The notes under the pieces were generated by a model. It was given only the letters and a program-made list of their open reading frames with translations. It searched no databases and was not told where the DNA came from. Positions 11,276 to 22,526 of a stretch of 64,000 bases of DNA are shown piece after piece. The position numbers were made by a program, and so were the translations under genes. Origin of the DNA: Blakeslea trispora (lineage: Eukaryota > Mucoromycota > Mucoromycetes > Mucorales > Choanephoraceae); NCBI GenBank assembly GCA_025331445.1, contig JAIWNE010000138.1, positions 1-64,000 on the forward strand, in the 5' to 3' direction. How positions within the stretch are numbered: the stretch's first letter is position 1; each line of letters begins with the position of its first letter.

Positions 11276-14200
11276 CTATGTTCTACGAGCAAAATCTATG
11301 AGACATAAACTGTAATGAATTTGTTGTGAGAGACGACCAAATTCTGCGCCTTGAATATCTAAAATGGACTGCAGCTTATCATGGATAGGGTTTGTAGGAT
11401 TAGAGACAATCAAGTCTCCATGGATATTCAGGAAAACCGATAACCATGCTTGTGCAAGTTCAAAGTTCTTTCTAGTCTCCAACATATATAAGATGGCGTC
11501 TAAATAGTAGTTCAGCAGACTAAGTTCGGGATCAATAGAAAATGAGCGAATTTCGACATCAATGGCTGAAGGACTCAATGACTTGGCATATTCCACAAAA
11601 GTGTGATCTAAAACACAACAGTTTTCTTAAAAAAAAAAGGGACCAGATTTGTTTGAAAACATAACTTACATTGTCTATTGGCTTCATGGCCAGCTCTTAA
11701 TTCTTTAGCGAATTGTGTGTCCGTATTCAATTGACTGAAATTGAGTTGTCTGGATGATTCATGGGAATCTTCATCCTTTTTATCTTTAGCAGCAAGATCA
11801 AATTGTGCCTTTGCACCAGGCAATGTTGGTAAGAAGAAAGGAGCCTTTTCTGGCAATTTAGGAGCCTCTTTGGGCTTGTTACGCAGTTTGATTGTGTCCA
11901 AATGCAACAAGTTCTGCCATTTAGCTCTGGGCTCCATAGATAAAGTAATCATCTGATCAGCAAGTTGATCGACTGTATCCAGCTTCTCTTGATTAACAAA
12001 CTCAGCATCTTCGTCACTTTCGCCTTCTTCATCAGAGTCAAGTCCACCACTCAGACTAGGTAAAGACAGTTCCTTAACATCTTGATCATCTGTAATATTG
12101 CGTAAAGAGACATTGGTGTATTGTGTGCGATTGGACCATAAGAAGATACCAACATGGTCTACATGGCCAGTAGCTAAAAAGTCGCCATCAGGTGAAAAGG
12201 CTAAACAAGTAACAATATCTTGTACTCTAAAGATATCCACCATAGCACCTGTAGGCAAATCCCAAGTACGAACTGTACCATCAAGTGATGCTGATACAAT
12301 CCATCGGCTATCTGAACTAAAGACCTACAGGCAAGAGAAGGTCAGTGAACCAGGTTGTACAGATATTATACAAGTAACTTACGAAATCTGTGATACGATT
12401 GCGATGACCCCAGAATTCTCTGATGATATTCTTTGTCTCTAAATCAATCACTCGAATACCCAAATCATCACAAACAACAGCTAAAAGATCGTTATCAATA
12501 TGGTAGCGCATAGCAACCACAGGCGATTCGAGTTCGATCGTATGTACCACCTTGGCTGTCTTGACTTCCCAAATCTACCAATATAGATGAGCAAACAAAG
12601 TAGCTCTCATGTGTAAAATGCAAATTTTACCTTGATGGTCTTGTCGACAGAGGCTGTGATTAAATAGCGATGAATGGTATCTGTCATTAAGCCTGTGATT
12701 GGCTTTTTGTGTCCATCAGGTCCGGCGAATGTCTTTCGGTGCAAGCCTGACTGCATATTGAACATGTCTACTGTACCAGAAGCACAACCAAGGTAACCAA
12801 AGTTACCACAGGATGAGATACAGGTTGTCTTCACAGCTGTCTTGTCTGTACTGATCAAAGTGTGTCCACCCAAACGCTTGTTCTTTGAAGACCATGTGCG
12901 ACAGGCATTATCGTTTCCATGACAAGTGATGATATTGTCCCATTCTTTTACTTTTGTATCGTTGACATCGAAATCGACAATTTGAGGCAATTTGAGGTCA
13001 TCCATGCGGACGCCTTGACGATTGGCCTTTCTAGCAAGGTGGCCTTGTGAGTATTCAAAGTTTTGCGCATCACGTATTGTGCTGAATGAACGTAATGAAT
13101 GGTCACGACCAGCACTCAAAATAGTCTTTAGGTTTTCTCCATGATACTTGATTTTAGAGGGAGGTGCATGATGGCCGCTACGGGATTTAAATGGGTGTGG
13201 CACAGCATTGTGTTTTTCGAAAATCCATTGCTATGGAATCAGTTAGATGGTGTATTATTGTAATCTCTTCTTTCTCTCATTTACCTTGACTGAATTGTCA
13301 GTAGAACCAGTCACAAGAATAGGTTGGTTATGCAAGAAAGTAAGAGAAGTGATAAAGCCATCATGAGCATTTTTCATGATATGAGCTAATCTACGTTCAG
13401 ACAAATCCCATAAAGCAACATCACCATGCATATTAGCAGTAGCCATCACTTGTTCCTCATCTGAATAAGAAAAAAAGAAAGAAGCATAAATAACTTGAGG
13501 GGAAAGGGATTTATCATCATCATTACCTGTTCTAAAAGTGATTGCTGTTACTCGGTCATCTTGACGCACACTATCAATTTTTTCGTCTGCTTTAATGTTG
13601 TAAAGCAAAACTGTACCATCCAACAATCCAATGGCAACAACATCAATGACGGGTGATTGAGTCAAACAAGTGATGGGTGCACCCATATATTTGAACTGAT
13701 GGATCATTTTGTTGGTTCGAATATTCCAAATCTGCATTGTGCCCTGTGTGCTAGCCACTAAAATCTTGTTGAGATAAGTTGAAGGGTGAAGCATATGAGT
13801 AGCTGTGAATTCATCTCCAAACTCAATTTCAGTGTATAATTCGCCTGTCGTTGTGTCCCATAACTTTAGTGTGTTATCATCACAAAGAGCAGCAATATAA
13901 GCGCCCAATATAATTATCTGAGTGATGGTAAACTGTCCCTTTCCTCCAACTCTAGACACTTCTTTGCCACGCTTGTATCCAATTACATTGTTGCCACTAG
14001 CAGCATACACTAACTTTTTGTGAGTAGCTAGAGCAGTGATAGGCTTTTCGGAAGGTGCACTGACAAACAAAAGATTCATTTTTCCAAGCTAGAAAATGGT
14101 AAAACTTTGTTAGTTTCAAGCCGTTATCAATCATACTTTCTTTCGACTCACATTGTATGTTTGGAAACTGTTGCCAACGCAAGTAGTCAAGAAGTACTCT

Positions 14201-14349
14201 TGGCCAAAATTGTTGATCACATAAGGAATTTCGTTAGTGACATAACCAATGGCTCGGAAAGGTTGGTAAATCTTGGAGTGGTTTGTACTCTTCTTGATGC
14301 CGTCTTCTACACGTCTCTTTTTTGCATCTATGCTAGTGTCGTTCGACAT
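11276..14349 (-). CDS. UTP21: U3 snoRNP / SSU processome WD-repeat protein Utp21 (WDR36)
   Basis: Seven exons (14349-14152, 14088-13527, 13460-13285, 13230-12631, 12574-12383, 12324-11670, 11607-11276) give 904 residues. Two WD-repeat beta-propellers are visible, with repeat ends such as LKLWD, MQIWN, VALWD and VRTWD. Between them lies the family hallmark QWIFEKHN ... FRSGHHAPPSKIKYHG-type region followed by ILSAGRDHSLRSFS. The last ~220 residues, after an acidic insert (DEEGESDEDAEF), match the Utp21 C-terminal helical domain (VEYAKSLSPSAIDVEIRSFS). Utp21 is a UTP-B subunit needed for early 18S pre-rRNA processing in the nucleolus. The 66-base intron 13526-13461 is open in frame, so retention would insert 22 residues; the homologous join without it is the better protein. 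The start is at the first ATG of an N-terminus typical of the family. Confidence 0.93.
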
Positions 14350-15733
14350 GACCCGGGTTTTCTGTAATACAGTTGAAGAAGAGAGAGAGAAAAAAAATTG
14401 GGATACATTGAGTGATAGCTGAAACTTGACATTTGAGCAATTGTCAAAGCCACGAGAAATGATTTTGAGTCACAGTCAACCTGTGTTTGATTGTCGGGTA
14501 CTGAATTGTGCGCATCTCTGTCAATGGAAACTCTATAAAGTAAAAGAACCTTGATCTCAATAATAGTGGCATATACTCTCTTCTTATTTTAGAGTATGCT
14601 TTTATGCAAGTTATAATCCTATGGCCCAACACTATAGCTCGAAGAATCAATGAGGCACAAATACGATATTAAGCTTGACAGGGAAGAACCTATCCCAAAA
14701 AGTCAATTAATGGTTCTGTATTTAATCTCTCATGTAGCTAAACATCCTTCTTTCTCTTTCTTTGATATGGATAGAGAACATCGCAAATCTTCTAAAGTCT
14801 CTATGTAGCAAAGATAACCATAGATAGCTGTATACTAAAAGCAGCATCATTGTATGCCTGAAAGAATGAGACTACTTTTATGTTAATTCATAAATACAAC
14901 TAGGTTGTTCTCGATTGATTTTTGTGAAGAACTTGCAACTGATTAGACAGCAAATTTTATTATTTGTGCTCCTGTGTCAGCAACAACAAAGCCACGATGA
15001 AACTGTAATGGCAGGATAGGACAATAGAAGCTTTACGGAGAAGGCTTTCATTCATTTTTCTTTTCAAATGAATAAGAAAACCAATTTAGAAGGCAAAGAA
15101 ATGCATAATAAGGGTATGTTTAGTTGCACAATTTAAGGTTTTATTTTTCTGTGAGCGCTCAATTTATTTCCAGAATGAACATACTTCGAAAAAGGTAACT
15201 TGTCTATAAAAGATCTTGTAACTTTATGTGTTTGTAGATATTCATTATTCCGAGCTGAATGAATAACTTGGACCTATGCGTAATGAGTGCATGTTTATTA
15301 CTTGAATATCTGTTGCACTGGTTGTTCATTCAACAAAGATCTAAAGAGAGTTCTTTGTCAATAAGCAGTGGGTACAATGGCTTACAAACATGAACCCATT
15401 TTAACTGCCGAAAGTGTTTCTCAATTTTAACATGTTGCATGATTGGGCCCACTTGTGCGCTTACTATTAATTTATATTGCTTCTTTTGATCAAATAAAAG
15501 CAGAAAGAGAGCAGAAACAAACTAAAAGAAAGCATTTGGTTGCTGTTATCTTAAAGTTTTTTAGAATGTCCTCGAAATCAATGTTTGTTTGTTTCTCCTT
15601 TGATTGTTCCCTATTGACAATAAGCAACTCAGTCGTGTCACTTTTTTTCTTTTTCTTCTCAGCAGGGTTTATGCTCTATTGATTTGAACTGCGAATCCAT
15701 TCTTTTTCTTTTTTTATTGTTGCTTTAAACGAA
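14350..15733. promoter_or_regulatory. Divergent intergenic region between UTP21 and the RdRP gene
   Basis: 1.4 kb between two divergent genes, therefore carrying both promoters. It is AT-rich with CT-rich patches (for example near 15640-15720, before the RdRP start). No other coding or RNA gene was found. Confidence 0.5.
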
Positions 15734-18700
15734 ATGAGCTCTTGTAAACATCATGCTTTATTCATCTGTTCTATAGACACTCACACTAATCTATAACAGA
15801 TCACTCAAACAATAGGAGCAGAAGTGACAGTGACAGACAGAGAGCAAGAGGCAATGGTGGCAAAGACAAGCTTTCACGCACGATCAGTGTCAAGAACCTC
15901 AACCCAAAGACACTGCCAGACACACTAATGACATACTTTAAGAAATTTGGAAATTGTGTGGAAGTAACTCTAGATGAAGATGATGATGGCAACAGAACAC
16001 AATCCGCCACTGTCGTATTCAGGTAAGCAGTACTTTCTCTTTATTTTTAAAGAGAACAATAAAAAAAGAAAGAAAGCGAAATGAATGATAGACAGACTAT
16101 GGATAAACAAGCTTGAAAAGAGGGGAGGGGGGAACAATGAAATGAAAAAAATGTTTAATCTTTCAATAGAGAGCCACCCAAAGACATGCTGATAGTTGTT
16201 GGCAAGCATAAAATAGATAACCGAATGGTTACAGCCGAATTCATTAATAACAAACCTTATGAGTATAATGGACCTAAACATGAAAAGTCATTCCTTCATG
16301 CCCGATCATTTTCTATGGGCAATATGCTTAAACAGAACCAATATGTAGAAGAATGGTCTACCAGCTCAACACCTTCTTCAACTATCAAGTATGCACTCAA
16401 CTACACAATGCGCCGAGTCATCATTTTCTTTAGTCACTTGGATCAGGACTATAAGGTTGAATACCGTTTTAAGGATGTGTTGGGAGACATGATTGTAGAG
16501 CGGGACAGGAACGAGACGATCTTTACCATTCCACTGAGACATCCCGGTAGTTATTGGCTACAGAACAAGAAAAGTGTATCTACTACATCTCGATCTATCA
16601 AGATGGGTAGTAAATGGGAACGAGTGGCTCTTATTCCTCGCGAAAAGAACTATATTCGACCCAAAGTTAAGACATCCATTTTGCCCTTGACACCCGATGA
16701 TGTGCTTGATCTCGGTAATTGGCTTGTCTTTCGTGTTGTCTTTCGCCCTTCCAACAGCGGTCGCCATATTTTTGAAGACTTCTTGAAGGAAGCAGCTACC
16801 TACAACATAGTTCCTTCCGATCTTACCAACCATAAAAAGCGCATTTTGGAAATAAAAGGAGCTGATCTGCCAAAGCCCTTTGGCCATATTGAAAGAGTCA
16901 AATTGGGACTTGACTTTGATGTGCTTTATCTACTTGAGTCAGTCATTTCTCACCACTACTTGTACGAACGCAATCTGACTGAAACATTTTACAACAAACT
17001 AAAGCAGCTTTCACCAGCAGTAAGCTTAGGTATGCTCCAACTAATCAGTACAGCCAAGGAGCGTATTTGGGATCCAGATAGCTATCTAATTGATGTTTGG
17101 GATAAGATGGAAATGAAGATTGTCGATAAGCGTACCATCCCTAGTCATTGTGCCATGCTGCGAAAAGTGATCATCACACCAACTCAATTCTACATTCAGC
17201 CTCCATCACTAGAAACAACTAATCGAGTCGTGCGTCACTTCAAAGAGCACACAGATCGTTTCATCCGTGTTCAATTCATGGATGATGGCTTCACTAAAGT
17301 AGGCTCAAGTATTACTCGTGAAGGAGAAGACAATCCTACTTCGCCCAAGGATTCCATCTATAATCGTATTTACGAAGTACTTCGGCGTGGTATTCAAATC
17401 GGTAAACGTCGTTATGATTTCCTAGCCTTTTCTAGTTCTCAGCTTAGAGAACAAGGTTGTTGGTTTTTTTCACCTCTGGATCATGATCTAAATGCAAACA
17501 AGATTCGTCAATGGATGGGTGTCTTTTCTCATGAAAAGGTTGTGGCCAAACACGCTATTCGTATGGGGCAATGCTTCTCTTCAACACGTCCTGTATGCAC
17601 ACTGAATGAACATGAAGTGGAGATGATACCTGATATTGAGCGAAACGGATTTACTTTCTCTGATGGCGTTGGTAGAATCTCCGTTTCATTAGCTGAACAG
17701 GTAGCCATTCAGATGGATTTAAGATCAAATCCAAGCGCATTTCAGTTTCGATTGGGTGGTGCTAAAGGCGTGTTGACGGTCGATAATACACTGGATGAAA
17801 GAGGCATTAAAGTGCAGCTGAGACCCAGTCAAAAGAAATTTGAATCCAAGCATCTTACACTCGAAGTCATCCGTACCTCATCTTATATTCACGGTTACCT
17901 AAATCGTCAAGTCATCACTCTCTTGTCCGCTCTTGGCATCAAAGATGAAGTCTTTATGGAATTCTTCAATCGCCAAATTAGCGATATTAACAAACTGTTT
18001 GAACGATCCGCAGAAGCTGTCCAGGTCTTGCTGGGTAATGTGGATGAAGCTGGAACTGCACTTTCTTTGGTGCCTATCATTCAAGCAGGATTCTTGGATC
18101 GACGCGATCCTTATATCAGGAACTTGTTGAACCTATTCCGTGTGAGTATCCTGAAAGATTTGAAGAAGAAGGCCAAGATCATTGTCCCTAAAGGTGCTTA
18201 CTTATTGGGTGTGATGGATGAGACAAAGACGTTGAAAGAGAATGAAGTCTTTATCCAGATCAATGTTCCATCTAACTCAGGCAGTGTCAATCGTATGGTT
18301 GTCACAGGTAGATGTGTTGTCTTCAGAAATCCCTGTTTCCATCCAGGTGACGTACGTATTGTTGAAGCTGTGGATAGGGAAAACTTGCATCATCTTCAAG
18401 ATGTCGTTGTGTTTCCTTCGGAGGGCTTTCGCGATATTCCCAGCATGTGTTCAGGTGGTGATTTGGATGGTGATGATTACACTGTCTTTTGGGATAACCG
18501 TCTGATACCTCGGCAAAATCATACACCCATGGATTACACAGGCGCTCCATCAAAGAAAGTAGAAGATGAAGTCAAGATCATTGATATTCTCAAGTTCTTT
18601 GTAAACTATATCAATAACGACAACTTGGGTCAAATTGCCAATGCTCACTTGGCTACAGCTGATCAATCTGATATTGGTGCTCGTGATGGCAAATGTATTC

Positions 18701-19734
18701 GCCTTGCACAACTTCACTCTGCAGCTGTTGATTTTCCAAAGACTGGTATTCCTGCCAAAATGGACGATGAACTCAAAGTCAAACGATTCCCTGATTTTAT
18801 GGACAAGAAAGACAAGGATACATATAAATCACAAAAAGTTCTGGGACGTATTTATCGTGCTATTGACAAATCAGACTACAAAGATTATCAATCGAGTATG
18901 ACGGCGCTCACGGAATACGATACACGCATGCGCGTAGCTAACATGGATCTCTTTATTGCCGATGCACGCGAGTTAAGACAGAGATACAATCGTAATCTGA
19001 TGGCATTGATGAACCAATACGGTGTTCAGACAGAGGCAGAAATATGTTCAGGTTATATCATCAAATGGTTAAAGAAAGGCAAAAGTAAATCAAATTACGA
19101 GCATCACAACTATACCATGAAGGCTATCAAATCGTTCAAGTCAGCATGGCGTGCTGAATTTGAAAATGAATTCTTGAGTCCCTCCAAGACGGTAGATCCA
19201 GACAAGTATCATCTTTTAGAGGCCAAGGCAGCAGCTTGGTATTATGTGACTTATCATCCTATAGAGCGCGAAAAAGATATGTCTCTTGAAGGAAGCTTCC
19301 TTAGCTTTCCTTGGGTTGTTTATGAGTATATTTGCGCTATTGCCAAAAAGAATGGATCTCAAGTAGACAATTTTGATGCTCTCACTCCTGTGGCTGAACA
19401 AAAGATCAAGGCAGGTAGCATTGAATTGCAGAGATTGAGAAACAAGGGCCCGGTTGTTGAATTCGTTGAAGAAGATGATGATGACGACGCTGAACAAGCA
19501 GAATTCGGATATGACTCTGAGTCGTCTGAAGAAGAAGTAATCAACCTTAATATTTATCGTTCACCTACAGTCAATACCAATCTCGATAGAGTCAATGGAC
19601 AAAACAAGATGCCCAGTAACAATGCGAATGTCTCGGCGAGAATTCAAGAAATCAATGCTAATCTACCTCCAGGTTCCTCCACTATACCTTCCACAGTTAG
19701 TTTTGAAGCATTAAGCAAACAATTATTGGGTTAA
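15734..19734 (+). CDS. RNA-dependent RNA polymerase of the RNA-silencing (QDE-1/RDR) family
   Basis: Three exons are proposed: 15734-15743 (ten bases), 15800-16022 and 16170-19734, giving about 1265 residues. The large third exon holds the RdRP domain, with the catalytic SGGDLDGDDY motif (Asp triad from about residue 842, codons at 18460-18474) and flanking FSDGVGRIS and RLGGAKGVL blocks typical of the RDR family. Residues about 30-95 form an RNA-recognition-like fold (ISVKNLNPKTLPDTLMTYF, then SATVVF) split by the second intron. The family makes double-stranded RNA from single-stranded templates for Dicer. In Mucorales such enzymes act in RNAi and RNAi-based epimutation. The C-terminus has an acidic stretch (EFVEEDDDDDAEQ). 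The tiny first exon is the least certain part; its GTAAAC donor and ATAACAG acceptor give an in-frame join. Confidence 0.93.
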
Positions 19735-19917
19735 TTTCAGAAGCCAATCAAATATCACATCAACGCGAAAACGCGTATTTCATTGTTTTTCGATTTTTTT
19801 TTGTTTTTTTTTTATTTATTTTTTTTAAAAAAAAGGACTGTTGTGCTTTCAAATGAAAGAATTAAACAATTTTTTTTCTCTTGTTTTCTTTATTTGTTTC
19901 TTGCCTATGAATATATA

Positions 19918-22526
19918 ATGAAAAGAAATACACCACAACAAAAAAAGTCTGGAAATACATTATTTAATTATTTTACTAAAGTGAAAGAGCCTGCTCAAAA
20001 AGAGTCATTGGCTTCTATCATTGAGCGAACAAGTGTATCCCGAGAACCACCTGCTCAAAAGGAGTCACTGGCTTCTATCATTGAGCGAACAAGTATATCC
20101 AGAGAGCCACCTGTACCTTCTCAAGCACGTATACAACAAACAGCCACCAGAACGACAGAGACCAAGCGTACCATTACAAGCAAACAGACAGTAGACTTGA
20201 CAAATGATAGTGACGATGATCTTGTCTTGATTTCATCCTCTCAACAAGAAACAACCTTTGATAGCTCACCTTTTAGCAGCCAAAGCTCAAGCCGATCTGA
20301 CTTTTTATATACCGAAGAAATGACCAATACCTCCAAATACAACAGAAAGGGATGGTCGATCCAACAAAAAGAACATGGTCCACAAAAGTCAAGCCAAGAT
20401 CCATCCGTTGAATACGAAAAACCATCATCACAAAAATTTGATCGCATCGTTTTACAAAAGCCCCGTATTACACCTAAAGCTTGTTACGACTGGCTTGGTG
20501 ATAATGATGTGAGACCCTATAGCTCAGGTCAACATCACTATAGTGCTAAAACTACAGTCAAACGTGATGAATTACCCATCACTCGTATCCTACCTTCCTC
20601 TCCACACTATGGAACAGGAGCGACAAATAAGCGAAACAGAGATGATTTCTCTTCATCTTCTCATTCCTCTTCTTATGAGGCATGGGTACCACCATCCAAA
20701 CAAAAGAAATCCATGTATGGCATAAAGACAGAAAATGAAGCACGTTCATCATTATGGCCAACGAAGAAATCCAAATCAAGCCAACGCAGAGTGCTACCGA
20801 CAACACCCATGTCTCAATTGGCTTCACGTACAAAGAAAACATCTGAATATCGACCTAATTTGTCAGAGGAGCAACAGCGTGTATTTGATATGGTAGTCCA
20901 TACTCGTCAAAGTCTCTTCTTTACAGGCTCAGCTGGTACTGGTAAATCTGTCTTGTTGAGAGCTATCATTGATCGACTGAGAACTCAATATGGAAGTCAA
21001 CTGGCGGTTACTGCATCTACAGGTATTGCTGCCTGTAACATCAATGGCTGTACGTTACATAGGTAAGTTGAATTGCAGTCAAACTTCATGTTCTACTACC
21101 TGTTTTGTCTCTCTCTCTCTAAATACATTTTCTTTATTCGACATTTAGTTTTGGTGGTATTGGATTAGGTCAAGATAGTGCAGATCAATTGTATCAGAAA
21201 GTATTAAATAGTAAAAGAGCCAAAGATCGATGGATTGACACTGCTGTATTGATTATAGATGAAAGTAAGACATGCTGGACTCTATACCGATTGAGCAATT
21301 ACTTATTCTATCTGTTTGTTTTTTTATGACTTTAGTTTCTATGGTGGATGCTGATCTGTTTGATAAGTTGAACATCATTGCCAAGCGTGTTCGTCGAAAC
21401 GATAAACCGTTTGGTGGTATGCAGATTGTAGTCACAGGCGATTTTTTTCAGTTACCACCTGTCAATCCTAACAAAGTCTCCAAGTTTGCCTTTCAAGCCG
21501 ACGCTTGGAAAGAAGCCATCACACAAACAGTCATGCTTACTCAAGTCTTTAGACAAAAGGATGGCAGTACGTACTTGATCTATCTATCTATATGTGTATG
21601 AAAGATCTGGTCTTTAATGCTTCCTCCTTTTCAATCATTTAGCATTTGTACGTATTCTAAACGAGATGAGATTAGGTAGATTATCAGATGAAGCCATTGC
21701 CATCTTCAAATCTCTCTCAAGAACTCCACAAGGTGATCACGAAATTGAACCTACCGAGCTGTAATTTGTTTTCTCTTTTCTCTTTTTATTCCATCGACTT
21801 ATCCTTCTTATTGATAGATACCCACTTCGTAATGAAGTTGATGGTTCAAATAAGCGGCGACTTGACGAACTGAGAGGAGAGACAATCGAGTTCAAAGCAA
21901 TAGACAAAGGAGACACACGCAAGATATCAGGCTGTATTGCTCCTGGGGTCATGCATCTCAAGTTGCAAGCTCAGGTGATGCTCTTGAAGAACATTGATGC
22001 TGATCTAGTAAACGGTTCCCTGGGTGTTGTGATTGGGTTTGCTGGTAAAGGAGAATATAGAAGCAAGAAGATGTGTGAGATGATTAGAACACCACAGAAA
22101 TTATCCAACTTTACCATGGAAAATGAACTTGATATGAAGATACCTTATCCCATTGTTCGATTCTCGGGTAGTCGCATTCTGTTGCTTGAGCATGAGACAT
22201 GGTCTTTTGAGCTGCCAGGTAAGAAAAGAAATAGAGTAATGAGAGCAACTAAATAAAACTGTATCTTAGGTGGAAATGTAGAAGCGTCTCGTCAACAGAT
22301 TCCTTTAATGTTGGCCTGGGCTATTTCGATTCACAAAAGTCAAGGACAAACGCTGGATCGTGTCAAAGTGGATTTAGGCAAAGTGTTTGAAAAGGGACAA
22401 GCTTATGTTGCACTTTCTCGTGCCACCAACTTGGATACATTGCAGATTTTAAACTTCGATCCATCTAAAGTCATGGCACATCCCACTGTGACAAGGTTTT
22501 ATCAGACATTACAGACAGTGAACTAA
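19918..22526 (+). CDS. PIF1: Pif1-family 5'-3' DNA helicase
   Basis: Six exons, 19918-21062, 21149-21264, 21336-21566, 21643-21760, 21818-22218 and 22270-22526, give 755 residues. Walker A is GSAGTGKS at about residue 337. It is followed by the split [10 protein letters not shown] motif, Walker [27 protein letters not shown], the VFRQ motif and the C-terminal [19 protein letters not shown] and [11 protein letters not shown] motifs. Pif1 helicases unwind G-quadruplexes and R-loops and act at telomeres and in mitochondrial DNA upkeep. The first 310 residues are disordered. They start with NTLFNYF, similar to a degenerate PCNA-binding box, and a 20-residue unit is duplicated at residues 25-64. 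The start is the ATG at 19918; upstream in-frame codons are a poly-Phe/Leu translation of a T-rich leader and are not credible. Confidence 0.93.
19990..20109 (+). repeat. Tandem 60-base duplication inside PIF1
   Basis: Two adjacent 60-base copies, starting CTGCTCAAAA at 19991 and again at 20051, differ at only a few positions. They encode two 20-residue copies beginning [15 protein letters not shown] and ending SREPP. The high nucleotide identity suggests a recent event. Confidence 0.9.

Noticed and set aside
19783..19917. Upstream ATG for PIF1
   Set aside because: The added 45 residues are mostly Phe and Leu from a T-rich leader.
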